Shown here one piece after another: positions 14,828 to 23,700 of a DNA stretch of 44,678 nt (positions are counted from its first letter, which is position 1; the number at the start of each line of letters is the position of its first letter). The DNA is taken from assembly GCA_007120035.1 (NCBI GenBank), contig SKON01000027.1, forward strand, positions 1 to 44,678, given 5' to 3'. The notes under the pieces are model-generated. The model worked only from the letters and a program-made list of their open reading frames with translations. It ran no database searches and was not told where the DNA came from. Position numbers and translations under genes: made by a program. Source of the DNA: Myxococcales bacterium. Its GTDB lineage: Bacteria; Myxococcota_A; Bradymonadia; Bradymonadales; Bradymonadaceae.

Positions 14828-15493
14828 ATGTGGAAGAAGCTAGCAGTTCATGTGGGTCTTTTGTTTTGCCTGAGTGCCCTGGTCACCGGTTGCGGAGACG
14901 ATCCCGAGGGGAATCAGAACCAAAACGACCACAATCACAACGATCACAATTACAACGGACACGAAGCCGCCGGGGCGATCGAGATCGAAACTCGTGGGGA
15001 AGCGGGAGCGCTGCTGGCTCGATGGACTCCTGACGGGTGGGAAGATGCAGATGGCGACTCGATCACGGAGTTGCCCACGCCCGTGGATGTCGAAGGGGAG
15101 GGGCTCCAGCCGTTCACGGCGTTCGGTGCGAGGGCTTCTCTGACGGTGCGATTCATCGATCCCGACGGCAATGAGATCGAGATGTCGACCGTGAGCCGTG
15201 ATGAGGACTCTCGAGAGCGGGAGTGCTCGGTGTTTTCTGCGCGGTACTACCCGACCGATGACAACACCTCGGTGTTGGCCTGGCCGAACGTGGCGCATCC
15301 GGACGGACCGAACGGAACGGCGCAGTTCGTGGAGCTCTCCGACGGAAGCTTCGCCGGGATCTACCACTGCGACCATATCCACATCTATCCCAAGGAAGAG
15401 GGGACCGTGGACGTGGAGTTCGTCCTCTGGCACATCGATCACAGTGACGATGTCTCGGATCCCCTGACGATCCGGGTGGAAGCCGGGGAGTAA
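14828..15493 (+). CDS. His/Asn-rich lipoprotein, partner of the TonB receptor
   Basis: A 221-residue lipoprotein (signal ...SALVTGC, Cys22) starting at ATG 14828, with GGAG eight bases upstream. The mature N-terminus is a metal-chelator-like tract of alternating Asn, His and Asp (NDHNHNDHNYNGHE). The rest is a beta-rich domain with TPVDVEGEGLQPFTAFGA, a Cys in RERECSVF, and a second His cluster YHCDHIHIYPKEEG. WHIDHSDD lies near the end. Its position right after the TonB receptor, without an intervening promoter, suggests they act together. A plausible role is to bind metal at the outer membrane and hand it to the receptor. I do not recognise a named family. Confidence 0.7.
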   Translation: MWKKLAVHVGLLFCLSALVTGCGDDPEGNQNQNDHNHNDHNYNGHEAAGAIEIETRGEAGALLARWTPDGWEDADGDSITELPTPVDVEGEGLQPFTAFGARASLTVRFIDPDGNEIEMSTVSRDEDSRERECSVFSARYYPTDDNTSVLAWPNVAHPDGPNGTAQFVELSDGSFAGIYHCDHIHIYPKEEGTVDVEFVLWHIDHSDDVSDPLTIRVEAGE

Positions 15494-15497
15494 CGCA

Positions 15498-16259
15498 TTA
15501 CCGGGGAGCGGGCCCGTCGTCGTCGGCTTCGCTCAGAGCGGCCAGCGTCTGAAGGAGGCCCGTGAGGGCCTGCTCCCCGAGGCCGGTGATCTCCGCGCCA
15601 GCGGCGGCGGCGGCGTCTTCGTCTCCGGCGGCGACGGCGTCTCGAAGTTGTCGGTACTGAGGCAGGGCCAAGAATTCGTCGGCCATGGCGGTCGTGAGAA
15701 GGTCGGCGAAGTGCTCGTAGGAGTCGCGGAGGCTGTTGAAGGCCAGTTCGTAGGCGATGTTGTCGCTGCCCCGGACGAGGATCCCCCAGAACTCCAGACT
15801 GGCCGCCTGAAGCCGAGGCAAGTCTTGCCCGGCGTCTTCCATATCAGCCAGGATTTCATCGAGCTCGTCGAGGACCTCTCGTCCTCGACGGGCGCAGTAG
15901 CGTGCGATGCTCGGGGCAAGGGCGGACCGCATCTCCAGGATGCTGCGGGCCACGGGGAGGTCGATGTGTCCGGCCTCGTCGATGAGGAGCGCGTGTAGGA
16001 GATCGGTGCCTGCGGTCTGGCGGAAGTCGAGGACTCGGGTGGAGCCGCCGTGGCGGATCGAGATGAGACGGGCTTGTTCGAGGCGTTTCAGAGCCTCCCG
16101 GACGGCGCCGCGGTTGACGTCGAGCATCTCCGCCAGGGCCCGCTCGGCGGGGAGAGACTCCCCGGGTTTCAGGCCGCCGGCGAGGATTCGGCGGCGGAGC
16201 TGGTCGAAGACGGCGTCGGCGAGGGATTGCTTTTCGACGGGTTTGAAGGAGTCGGACAC
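15498..16259 (-). CDS. FadR-subfamily GntR transcriptional regulator (FCD domain)
   Basis: 253 residues from GTG 16259, which is preceded by GGAGG; longer starts lack a site. Residues about 10-75 are a winged helix-turn-helix of the GntR type (VFDQLRRRILAGGLKPGESLPAERALAEMLDVNRGAVREALKRLEQ region). Residues about 90-235 are an all-helical FCD ligand-binding domain, with metal-ligand-type residues scattered through it (RSILEMRSALAP start). FCD members sense small organic acids or acyl-CoAs and usually repress. A perfect operator half-symmetry lies just upstream of its own promoter, which indicates autoregulation. Its stop is 4 bases from the convergent His-rich lipoprotein gene. Confidence 0.88.
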   Translation of the reverse strand: MSDSFKPVEKQSLADAVFDQLRRRILAGGLKPGESLPAERALAEMLDVNRGAVREALKRLEQARLISIRHGGSTRVLDFRQTAGTDLLHALLIDEAGHIDLPVARSILEMRSALAPSIARYCARRGREVLDELDEILADMEDAGQDLPRLQAASLEFWGILVRGSDNIAYELAFNSLRDSYEHFADLLTTAMADEFLALPQYRQLRDAVAAGDEDAAAAAGAEITGLGEQALTGLLQTLAALSEADDDGPAPR

Positions 16260-16300
16260 GGTGGCCTCCGGTACAGATGGAGGCAGGAGGCTAGCTAAGG

Positions 16301-16329
16301 CTGGTCCGGTGGTCAACTGGTAGGACCAG
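16301..16329 (-). promoter_or_regulatory. FadR/PdhR-type operator and promoter of the GntR regulator
   Basis: TGGTAGGACCA (16318-16328) is a perfect TGGT-N3-ACCA palindrome, the core recognised by FCD-type GntR regulators. It lies in a longer inverted repeat, CTGGTCC (16301-16307) with GGACCAG (16323-16329). On the minus strand TTGACC (complement of 16311-16316) could be the -35, with TAGCCT 17 bases on as a weak -10. The site would overlap or flank the -35. Confidence 0.55.
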
Positions 16330-16489
16330 GGTGGAGTTCGGTTGCATTCCGTCCACCGGTGGGGGAGGTGGTGGACGAACCGCCCAGGAGGACCGGTTTG
16401 TGAAACGGAGATAGAGGGCGGCGCGGGACCTCTCCTCGGGCCAAGGCCACGAGGCTAAAGCGAGTCGGGCTGCGCCCGAGGGTCCTCGC

Positions 16490-16524
16490 GGGCCAAGGCC
16501 CGCTGCGGGCTGCAGGCCAACCGA
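16490..16524 (+). repeat. Copy 1 of a 35-bp dispersed intergenic repeat
   Basis: Begins GGGCCAAGGCCCGCTGCGGG and matches 39714-39748 at 33 of 35 positions, in the same orientation. The GGGCC/GGCCC and CCCGC/GCGGG segments can form small hairpins. The flanking sequence (about 16430-16489) has a partial relative, CGGGCCAAGGCCACGAGG. Confidence 0.8.
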
Positions 16525-16549
16525 CACCCGATATCGGCCCATGCACCCG

Positions 16550-17302
16550 CTACTGGCCCATGAACTGGCCCTGCTGAAGCTGTTGCATGATTTCTCGGAC
16601 CATGGGGTCGTCCATGTCGACCTGGGCGCCGATCTCGCGAAGGAGTTCGGCCTCCATCTCCCGTTCCTCGGCGATGCGTTCTTCTCGGGTACCAAAGGAG
16701 CACTGTCCGTCGTGACAGACGGGAAAGCCGGGAGCCTGACAGTCGGTCCGACAGAGCTCACAGTCGGAGCGAAAGGACCGGATCGCTCGCCGGAGTTCGG
16801 AGGTGTCGGCGTCATGGCGGACGGACTCTCCGCACCCGAAGGGGCAGCCGGGGCGGTAGAGGACGCACTCGATGTGGAATTCGCAGGAGCGGTCGAGGGC
16901 GGCGATGGCGGCCTCGATCTCCTCGTGCCAGGGATCACAGATCTCGGGGTCGATCTCGCGTTCCGGGAGTGAGTGTCCCTGAGCCGCAGGGGCCTGGGGT
17001 TCGGGAGGTGGCTCGAAGTGGTCCGAGGTGAGGACCGTTCCGGCTTCCAGATCTTCTGCCAGGATGCGCCCCATGTACCTGCTGACGTCGGCGCCGCGGA
17101 GTCCCTCCTCGGGGGCGTCGGCGGTGGGCACCTCGAGGACGTCGATGGCCTCCAGAGTCAGGGGCTCGCCGGCTTCCAGATCGGCGGCGGTCTGGGCCAG
17201 GGCGACGGTGGGCTCTGGAGGTTCAGCAGGGGGTTCGCACCCGACGATGACCAGTGCCAGGAGGGCGAAGAGGAGAGAGAGAGCAGGGAGAGACCGGGAC
17301 AT
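16550..17302 (-). CDS. Lipoprotein with SAF domain and cysteine-rich C-terminal region
   Basis: The 250-residue product has a lipoprotein signal (LLALVIVGC, Cys22). A SAF-type beta-clip domain follows at about residues 33-96, with ADLEAGEPLTLEAIDVLEVP, then GRILAEDLEAGTVLTSDHF; this is the pattern used by CpaB-like pilus assembly and antifreeze-like proteins. The region at about 118-200 holds ten cysteines (DPEICDPW, SCEFHIECVLYRPGCPFGCGE, DCELCRTDCQ, VCHDGQCSF) and should form a disulfide-rich domain. The C-terminus is an acidic amphipathic helix ending in QLQQGQFMGQ. The next gene upstream (17386-17751) also has a SAF-like domain, so the two are probably a pair. The role is unknown. Confidence 0.68.
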   Translation of the reverse strand: MSRSLPALSLLFALLALVIVGCEPPAEPPEPTVALAQTAADLEAGEPLTLEAIDVLEVPTADAPEEGLRGADVSRYMGRILAEDLEAGTVLTSDHFEPPPEPQAPAAQGHSLPEREIDPEICDPWHEEIEAAIAALDRSCEFHIECVLYRPGCPFGCGESVRHDADTSELRRAIRSFRSDCELCRTDCQAPGFPVCHDGQCSFGTREERIAEEREMEAELLREIGAQVDMDDPMVREIMQQLQQGQFMGQ

Positions 17303-17385
17303 GGGAACTCGCTGTAGGGGAACTCATGACGGTCAGGATAGCGGTGGACCCCGGTCGGCGTCCACTGTCGGAGCGGGACGGGTCA

Positions 17386-17751
17386 CTAGCAGAGCTGGTC
17401 GCAGGTGATGAAATGGAGGGTGAGGATCATTTCTTCAGCTCCGAGGTCTTGAGAGACGGGGTGCCCGAAGTAGATCTCCACATCTCGCTCGAGAATGTGG
17501 CCGGAGGGAAGGAACCGCTGTGGGACGTCCATGAACCGAACGTGTTCAGGCTGCAGGGGCTCTCCGGCGGGGACACGCTCCGTGGCGACGGCGATGGAGG
17601 TCATTCCATCGAAGCAATAGTCTTCTTCGAGGTCGCTTTGAGCGGTGTTGAGGAAGACCAGGGCCGCCACGAGGGGCGCCGCGACGAGGAAGGCGAAACC
17701 GAAGCTGATGAGGAGAACGGTCTTGATGTTTGGTTGATCACGAGTGTCCAT
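17386..17751 (-). CDS. Small membrane-anchored SAF-domain protein (CpaB-like fragment)
   Basis: The 121-residue protein starts at ATG 17751 after an AGGGGGG stretch. A short cytoplasmic head (MDTRDQPNIK) leads to one transmembrane helix (about 11-36). A SAF-like domain follows (about 50-108): SIAVATERVPAGEPLQPEHVRFMDVP, then HILERDVEIYFGHPVSQDLGAEEMIL. It ends with two cysteines (ITCDQLC). The arrangement matches the N-terminal third of CpaB pilus-assembly proteins but stops where the RcpC domain would begin. No other Flp/Tad pilus genes are nearby, so an independent periplasmic role is likely. It lies 83 bases upstream of the SAF lipoprotein and on the same strand. Confidence 0.6.
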   Translation of the reverse strand: MDTRDQPNIKTVLLISFGFAFLVAAPLVAALVFLNTAQSDLEEDYCFDGMTSIAVATERVPAGEPLQPEHVRFMDVPQRFLPSGHILERDVEIYFGHPVSQDLGAEEMILTLHFITCDQLC

Positions 17752-17865
17752 GGGGGCCCCCCTTGAAAGGTGCGAAAACGATCATTGTGTACCATGGTGT
17801 GCCCGGAAAATCTAGAGGTTTTGCAATGCAAAGATTTCAGGAATAGAGAATGTTTTGTATTGATT

Positions 17866-17883
17866 GTTCAGTTCGGACTGAAC
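17866..17883 (+). promoter_or_regulatory. Palindromic operator of the RND efflux operon
   Basis: GTTCAGT-TCGG-ACTGAAC is a perfect 7-bp inverted repeat with a 4-base centre. It sits 28 bases upstream of the MarR-type regulator start. Candidate promoter boxes just upstream are TTTCAG/TATTGA (17835-17840 / 17858-17863, 17-base spacer) or TTGCAA/TAGAGA (17821-17826 / 17844-17849). In either case binding here would block initiation or early elongation, as expected for autoregulation. Confidence 0.65.
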
Positions 17884-17911
17884 GAGGTGAATGTTCTGAG
17901 CGGAGGTGATC

Positions 17912-18379
17912 GTGGAGACGGGCGACTTGAGGAGTGCAGAGGTGGAGTTCGTCGAGCGGATTGGCTTGATGAGCGAGGAGGACGGGTTGCCGCGGATCGC
18001 CGGCCGGATCATGGGGCTCTTGATGCTCTCGGAAGAACCGCGGACCCTCGACGATCTGGCGGAGACCTTGCAGGTGAGCAAGGCGTCGGCGAGCACGAAC
18101 ACCCGGTTGTTGGACCGGATCGGGATGGTGGATCGGACTAGTCGGCCCGGGGACAGGCGAGCCTATTACCGGATCGCTCCGGACGCGTTGGAGAGATCCC
18201 TGGAGCGGATGCGGCGGCGCACTCAGGAATTGGTGGAGCTAGTGGAGGAGGTGTTGCCCGAGGTGCCGTCGGAGAGTGCGCGGGCTCGGGGCCGGCTGAC
18301 CACGATGGTGCGGTGGCATCGGTTCGTGCTCCAGGAGCTCACCTCCCTGCAGGAGCGCTGGGAGGACGACGATGAGTAG
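17912..18379 (+). CDS. GbsR/MarR-family transcriptional regulator of the RND operon
   Basis: 155 residues from GTG 17912 with GGAGG five bases upstream; an in-frame GTG at 17906 falls inside that site. The winged helix-turn-helix covers about residues 25-95: MGLLMLSEEPRTLDDLAETLQVSKASASTNTRLLDRIGMVDRTSRPGDRRAYYRI, the GbsR style of MarR fold. A C-terminal helical dimerisation segment follows and ends WEDDDE. The gene overlaps the TolC gene by 8 bases. With the palindrome at 17866-17883 this is the typical local repressor of a multidrug efflux operon, relieved by an unknown ligand. Confidence 0.85.
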   Translation: METGDLRSAEVEFVERIGLMSEEDGLPRIAGRIMGLLMLSEEPRTLDDLAETLQVSKASASTNTRLLDRIGMVDRTSRPGDRRAYYRIAPDALERSLERMRRRTQELVELVEEVLPEVPSESARARGRLTTMVRWHRFVLQELTSLQERWEDDDE

Positions 18380-19697
18380 GAGAGTAAGCCTTTCGGTGGC
18401 GCTGTCGATGCTCCTGGTGTGCTTCGTGCCGACTGGCGCCTTCGGGGAGGAGGCGCGGGCGATGAGTCTGGAAGAGTTGGTGGAGATGGCCCGGTCGGAG
18501 AGCCATCAGGTGCGCCAGTCTCGGCTGGAAGTGCGGCGGGCGGAGTTGGCCGGCGAGGAAGCCCGAATGGGCCGGTGGCCGACGGCCAGCGCCGAGGCGC
18601 AGTACAGGAACAACCTGTCGCTTCCCGTGATCGTCCTCCCACCGGATAGCCCGTTCGGGGATGTGCTGCGGACGGGAGCTCGCCACAACTTCACGGGGAC
18701 CTTGCAGGTGTCGGTGCCGGTGTACAGCGCTCAGTTGAATCGGAGCATCGAGGTGAGTCAGGCGGTGGCGACGCTGGAAAAGGCGCTGCAGGAGGCCACG
18801 GTTCGGGAAGTGGAGGTGGAGGTGGAGCGGGCATTCTTGAACGGGCTGGTGAGCCGTGAGTCCTACGCGGTGTTGCGAGAGAGTCATGAGGCGTTGCTGC
18901 GGAATCTGTCGCTCGTAGAGGCGCTCTACGAAGAGGGTCTGGTCCCGGAGTACGACCTGATCCGGACCGAGGTGCAGGCCCGGAACCTGGAGCCCGAGTT
19001 GGAGCGGGCCCGCAATGGATACCAGGGGGCGTTGAACTACCTGAAGTTGTTGGTGGGCCTCCCCATAGAGGAGGCGATCGAGTTGGATGGCGATCTTCGC
19101 GATCTCTACGAGAGCCGGGCGGGGCATCGAGAGGTAGCGGAGTTTAGCGAGAACCGGGATCTGATGCAGCTGCGAGGTCAGGAAGAGGTGGTGCGCCAGC
19201 GAATCGGCCTGGAGCGAGCAGCCTACTGGCCGACGGTGGGGGCCTTCGGGACGTTCAGTTATCAGGGGCAGGGGGACAATCTGGCGGTGTGGGACTACAA
19301 CTGGACGGACACGGCGACGGTGGGGTTGTCGTTGACGATCCCGCTGTACTCGCCGGGGTTGCGACAGCGCGTGGAGCAGGCCGAGGTGGAGGCGCTGCAG
19401 GTGTCGTTGCAGCGGGAATTCTTGGAGGAGTCGTTGCGGTCGCAGTTCGATACGACGACTCGACGGCTGGAGGAGTTGGAGGCGATGATCGAGGCCCAGG
19501 AGCGAAACGTAGAGCAGGCCGAGCGGGGCTACTCCATCGCTCGGCAGAGCTATGAGGAAGGAGCGTACAGCTTGATGGACGTCAACGATGCCGAGGCGGC
19601 CCTGCGGGATGCCAGGATGAACTACCGGTCGGCTTTGGCGGAGTATGTGCAGGCCGTGCTCGATCTGGAAGACCTCCTGGGAAGGAGAGGCCAATGA
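18372..19697 (+). CDS. TolC-family outer-membrane efflux protein
   Basis: The 441-residue protein has a signal peptide (MSRRVSLSVALSMLLVCFVPTGAFGEE). Two repeats of the outer-membrane efflux (OEP) domain follow. They are rich in long coiled coils: ESHQVRQSRLEVRRAELAGEEARMG opens the first repeat and GLERAAYWPTVGAFGTFSYQG the second. TolC landmarks include LYEEGLVPEYDLIRTEVQARNLEPELERARN, LNYLKLLVGLP, SLTIPLYSPG, and the EEGAYSLMDVNDAEAALRDARMNY segment. It forms the trimeric channel through the outer membrane for the RND pump encoded downstream. It overlaps the regulator by 8 bases and the membrane fusion gene by 4. Confidence 0.93.
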   Translation: MSRRVSLSVALSMLLVCFVPTGAFGEEARAMSLEELVEMARSESHQVRQSRLEVRRAELAGEEARMGRWPTASAEAQYRNNLSLPVIVLPPDSPFGDVLRTGARHNFTGTLQVSVPVYSAQLNRSIEVSQAVATLEKALQEATVREVEVEVERAFLNGLVSRESYAVLRESHEALLRNLSLVEALYEEGLVPEYDLIRTEVQARNLEPELERARNGYQGALNYLKLLVGLPIEEAIELDGDLRDLYESRAGHREVAEFSENRDLMQLRGQEEVVRQRIGLERAAYWPTVGAFGTFSYQGQGDNLAVWDYNWTDTATVGLSLTIPLYSPGLRQRVEQAEVEALQVSLQREFLEESLRSQFDTTTRRLEELEAMIEAQERNVEQAERGYSIARQSYEEGAYSLMDVNDAEAALRDARMNYRSALAEYVQAVLDLEDLLGRRGQ

Positions 19698-20743
19698 AGT
19701 ACACGAAGTGGATGGTGCCAGCGCTGATCGTTGCAGCGGTCTCCCTCGGTGGATGCGACCTGGAGGAGCTGGCCGGGATGGGTGCCGTTGAGGAGGCTCC
19801 GGCGCGCCCGAGCCCGGTGCGGGTCCAGGAGGTGTCGGAGCTGACCTTGCCGCTGGAGGCGGTGTACACGGGGACGATCGAGGCCTGGGAGCAGGCCCAT
19901 ATCACGGCTCAGGCGGGGCAGCGGATCGAGCGGCTCCCGGTGCGGGAGGGCGATCGGGTGCGGCGTGGCCAGGTGGTGGCCGTGATGGATGACGCCAACG
20001 TTCGGCAGGCCGAGGTGGAGGTGCGGATGGCGACGAATGAGCGGGATCGCCTGGAGCGCCTGGTAGCCATCGGGGCGGTAGCGCGACAGCAGCTCGAGCA
20101 GGCCGAGGCCCATCTGGAGACGGCCCAGACCAATATTGAGGTCCTGCGCCGAAATACGTCGCTGACGGCGCCCATCGAGGGGGTGGTCACGGAGAAGTAC
20201 TACGTGGCGGGAGAGGTCTTCGGTGGTCAGGCCCCGGCGCTGCTCACGATCCAGCAGGTCGATCCCCTGAAGGTGGTGATCCACGTGGCGGAGCGGTACT
20301 TCCCGGTGGTGCGCCCTGGCATGGGTGCGACCATCGGGCTGGACACGTTCCCGGACCTGGAGTTTCACGGGGAGGTGGAGCGGGTGAACCCGACGATCAC
20401 CCCCGAGAGTCGGACCTTTCGGGTGGAGGTGCGGGTGGAGAACGACGAGGCTCGCCTGAGCCCGGGGATGTTTGCCCGGGTAGGGCTGGATCTGGGAGAG
20501 ACCACAGGGGAGTTCTTACCGCGCCGGGCGGTGCAGAGCACGCCGGGATCGGGAGAGCACTTCGTGTACGTCGTGGAGGAGGGGCGAGCCCGGCGGGTGG
20601 CGCTGGAGGTGGGAGAGCAGGTGGATCAATACCGTCGGGTGATCTCCGGTCTCGGGGAAGGAGACCAGGTGGTGGTGGAGGGGCTCGGCCGTCTCCATGA
20701 CGGAGCGGCGGTGCAGGTGTTGGAGGGCGGGGGAGAGCGATGA
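19694..20743 (+). CDS. RND efflux membrane fusion protein (AcrA/HlyD-like periplasmic adaptor lipoprotein)
   Basis: A 349-residue adaptor with a lipoprotein signal (AAVSLGGC, Cys19). The lipoyl-like half motifs are AGQRIERLPVREGDRVRRGQVVAVMDD and the TAPIEGVVTEKYYVAGEVFGG strand. They flank a short helical hairpin (QAEVEVRMATNERDRLERLVAIGAVARQQLEQAEAHLE). A beta-barrel domain (KVVIHVAERYFPVVRPGMGATIGLDTFPD) and a membrane-proximal domain complete the fold. It bridges the inner-membrane pump and the TolC channel. ATGA overlaps at both ends (with the TolC and pump genes) show tight translational coupling. Confidence 0.93.
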   Translation: MKYTKWMVPALIVAAVSLGGCDLEELAGMGAVEEAPARPSPVRVQEVSELTLPLEAVYTGTIEAWEQAHITAQAGQRIERLPVREGDRVRRGQVVAVMDDANVRQAEVEVRMATNERDRLERLVAIGAVARQQLEQAEAHLETAQTNIEVLRRNTSLTAPIEGVVTEKYYVAGEVFGGQAPALLTIQQVDPLKVVIHVAERYFPVVRPGMGATIGLDTFPDLEFHGEVERVNPTITPESRTFRVEVRVENDEARLSPGMFARVGLDLGETTGEFLPRRAVQSTPGSGEHFVYVVEEGRARRVALEVGEQVDQYRRVISGLGEGDQVVVEGLGRLHDGAAVQVLEGGGER

Positions 20744-23700
20744 ACGTATCACGTTTCGCGGTCAGTCGCCCCGTAGCCACAGCGATGTTCTTCATCGCCG
20801 TGATCGTGTTCGGGGTCTATTCGTTCAGCCGGTTGCCGGTGGATCTCTTTCCGGACATCGACGTGCCGGTGCTCTCGGTGATCACCACCTATCCCGGGGT
20901 GGGGGCCCAGGAAGTGGAGCAGAATATCACGGATCCCCTGGAGAGCGTCTTAGGCACAGTGCCGAACCTGACGGGGATCACGTCGATGTCTCAGGACGAC
21001 GTGTCGGTGATCATGTTGGAGTTCGACTGGTCCGTGGGGCTCGACGAGGCGGCCAACGACGTGCGGGATCGGCTGGGACGGGCGGCGCAGTTTCTCCCCG
21101 ACGATGCGGACGCCCCGTTCCTCCAGAAGTTCGACACCGGGGCGATCCCGGTGCTGGTGTATTCGGCGACGGCTACGGATAGCTGGGCGGATCTGGAAGA
21201 GTTGATCGACGTGTACCTGGTGGGGCCTTTGAACCGGATCAGCGGTGTGGGAGACGTGGCGGTGACGGGGGCGCCGGTGCGGCAGATCCAGGTGACCCTG
21301 GATCCGGGGCTCCTGGAGTCCTTCGGGCTGGACATTCGTCAGGTGGCGCAGGCGATCCAGGCGGAGAACGTGGTCTCCGCGGCGGGTCGGGTGGAGCAGG
21401 ACGATGAGAGCTTCAACCTGCGGATCAACACGGAGTTCTCCGAGGTCGACGAGATCGAGGAGGTGATCCTCATCAGCAGGCAGGGCCGCACGATCCGGGT
21501 GGGCGATGTGGGGACCGTGCGGGAGGGCTACGAGGATGAGGCGGCGATCTCGCGGGTGGATGGCCGCCAGGGGCTTACCCTGACGGTGCAGAAGCAGAGC
21601 GACGCCAACACGGTAGAGGTGGCCCGGGCAGTGGAAGCCAGGCTTCCGGGGCTGCTGACGGCGCTGCCCGACGACGTGGAGGTCGAACTGGTCTTCGACA
21701 CCTCGGAGTTCATCGTGAACTCCGTGGACAACCTGAGCAGCGTGCTCTTCTACGCCGTGCTCTTCGTGGTGCTCGTGGTGCTGATCTTTCTGCGGCAGTG
21801 GCGAGCCACGGTGGTCGTGGCGGCGACAATCCCGGTGAGCCTTCTGACGGCCTTCGTGTACCTGTCGCTGACGGGGGCGACGCTGAACCTGATCTCCCTG
21901 TCGTCGCTGTCGATCGCGCTGGGGATGGTGGTCGATGACGCGATCGTGGTGCTGGAGAACGTGATGCGCCACGTGGAGCGGGGGAGCCGGGCCCGGGAGG
22001 CGGCGATCTACGGGGCCCGGGAGGTGGGGATCGCCGTGTTCGCCACGACCCTGACGGTGGTGGCCGTGTTCCTGCCGCTGACCTTTCTGTCGGGCCCCAT
22101 GGGGATGTGGTTCGGGCAGCTCGGGGCGATCGTGGTGGTCACGGTGGTGACGTCGACGTTGGCAGCGCTGACGTTGACGCCGATGATGGCGTCCGTGCTC
22201 TTGAAGCGCGGCGCCGATCGCCGCAGCCCTTTTCGAGGGGTGGCGGCGGTGGTGGAGCGGGCCTTTCAGGGGGTAGAGCGGATCTACGCGAGGACGCTGC
22301 GGTTGGCCATGAGGTTCAAGAAGTCCGTGATCTTCGTTTGCTTTCTGGTCTTTGTGGGGAGTCTGGCGTTGGTGCCGGTGATCGGGACGGAGTTCATGCC
22401 CGTCAGCGATGACAGCCAGCTACGGATCTCGGGAGAGGTCGAGACCGGGAGGAGCCTGGAGTTCACCTCTGCCGTGGTGGAGCGCCTGGAGGAAGAGCTG
22501 CGGGAGGTGGTCCCCGAGGCCCGGCTGATCAACTCTACGTCGGGGCGGGAAGGGGGAATGTTTGGGGCCGGTGGGGGGAGGAACAGCTTTCAGTTGAGGA
22601 TCCAGTTGCTGAGGGTCGATGAGCGAGAGCGAACGGTGTTCGAGATCGCCGACGTGGCCCGAGAGATCGTGGAGGGGATGCCAGAGATCGCTGAGTTTGA
22701 TGTGCGCACCGGGGGCGGAGGCGGCGGTGGCCAAGGCCGTCCTATTCAGGTCCAGATCCTGGGGCACGACCTGGAGGCGACCACGGCGCTGGCCGAGGAG
22801 TTGATGGACCAGATGGAGGGGATCGACGGGGTGCGAGATATCGCGACCAGCCGGGGCCGGAGCCGGCCGGAGTACGAGTTCGTGCTGGACCGGGAACGGC
22901 TGGCCCACTTTGAGATGACCTCGGCGGCGGTGGCCTCTGTTGTCCGAGGGAATCTGGCGGGGCAGACGGCGACACGGTTCCGGCGGGATGGAAAGGAATA
23001 CGACGTGGTGCTCCGGTTCGACGAGGACCGGCGACGGACGCTTCGTCAGGTCCAGGAGATGACCCTCCTGTCGCCGTCGGGGCACCGGGTGCAGCTTCAA
23101 GAATTGGGGGAGCTGCGGGAGTACTACGGGCCGCCGAGTATCGATCGGGTGGACCGAGAGCGGGCCGTGACGGTGTCGGCGGGTCTGCAGGGAGTGCCGT
23201 TGAACCGGGCGATGGCCCAGATCCAGAGCTGGGTGGAGGAGCAGCACCTGCCTCCGCAGATGGAGATCGTCCTCACCGGAGACTTCGAGGATCAGCAGGA
23301 GGCGTTCCGGGATCTCTTCCTGGTGCTGATCTTGAGCATCATCCTGGTGTACCTGGTGATGGCGGCGCAGTTCGAGTCGCTGAAAGAGCCCTTCGTGATC
23401 ATGTTCTCCATCCCCTTTGCGTTCACCGGGGTGTTGTTGGCGCTGCTCGTGACGGACACGGCCTTGAGCGTGATCGGGTTCGTGGGGGCGATCATCCTGG
23501 TGGGGATCGTGGTGAAGAACGCCATCGTGTTGATCGACTACGTGAAGCTATTGCGGCAGCGGGAGTACTCTGTGGTGGACGCCATCGTGGAGGGGTCCAC
23601 GGCCCGGCTCAGGCCGGTGTTGATGACCACCTTGACGACGGTGCTGGCGATGATGCCCCTGGCGCTGAACCTGGGTGAGGGGGCGGAGATCTGGCAGCCC

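Noticed and set aside
17821-17831. TTGCAATGCAA palindrome resembling the TonB-receptor operator half-sites
   Set aside because: It is short, spacing differs from the TTGCAA-N5-TTGCAA element, and the MarR palindrome explains regulation here; kept only as a possible coincidence.
18339-19694. A 451-residue frame antisense to the TolC gene
   Set aside because: The TolC gene on the plus strand has clear domain motifs and operon context; the antisense frame has none.
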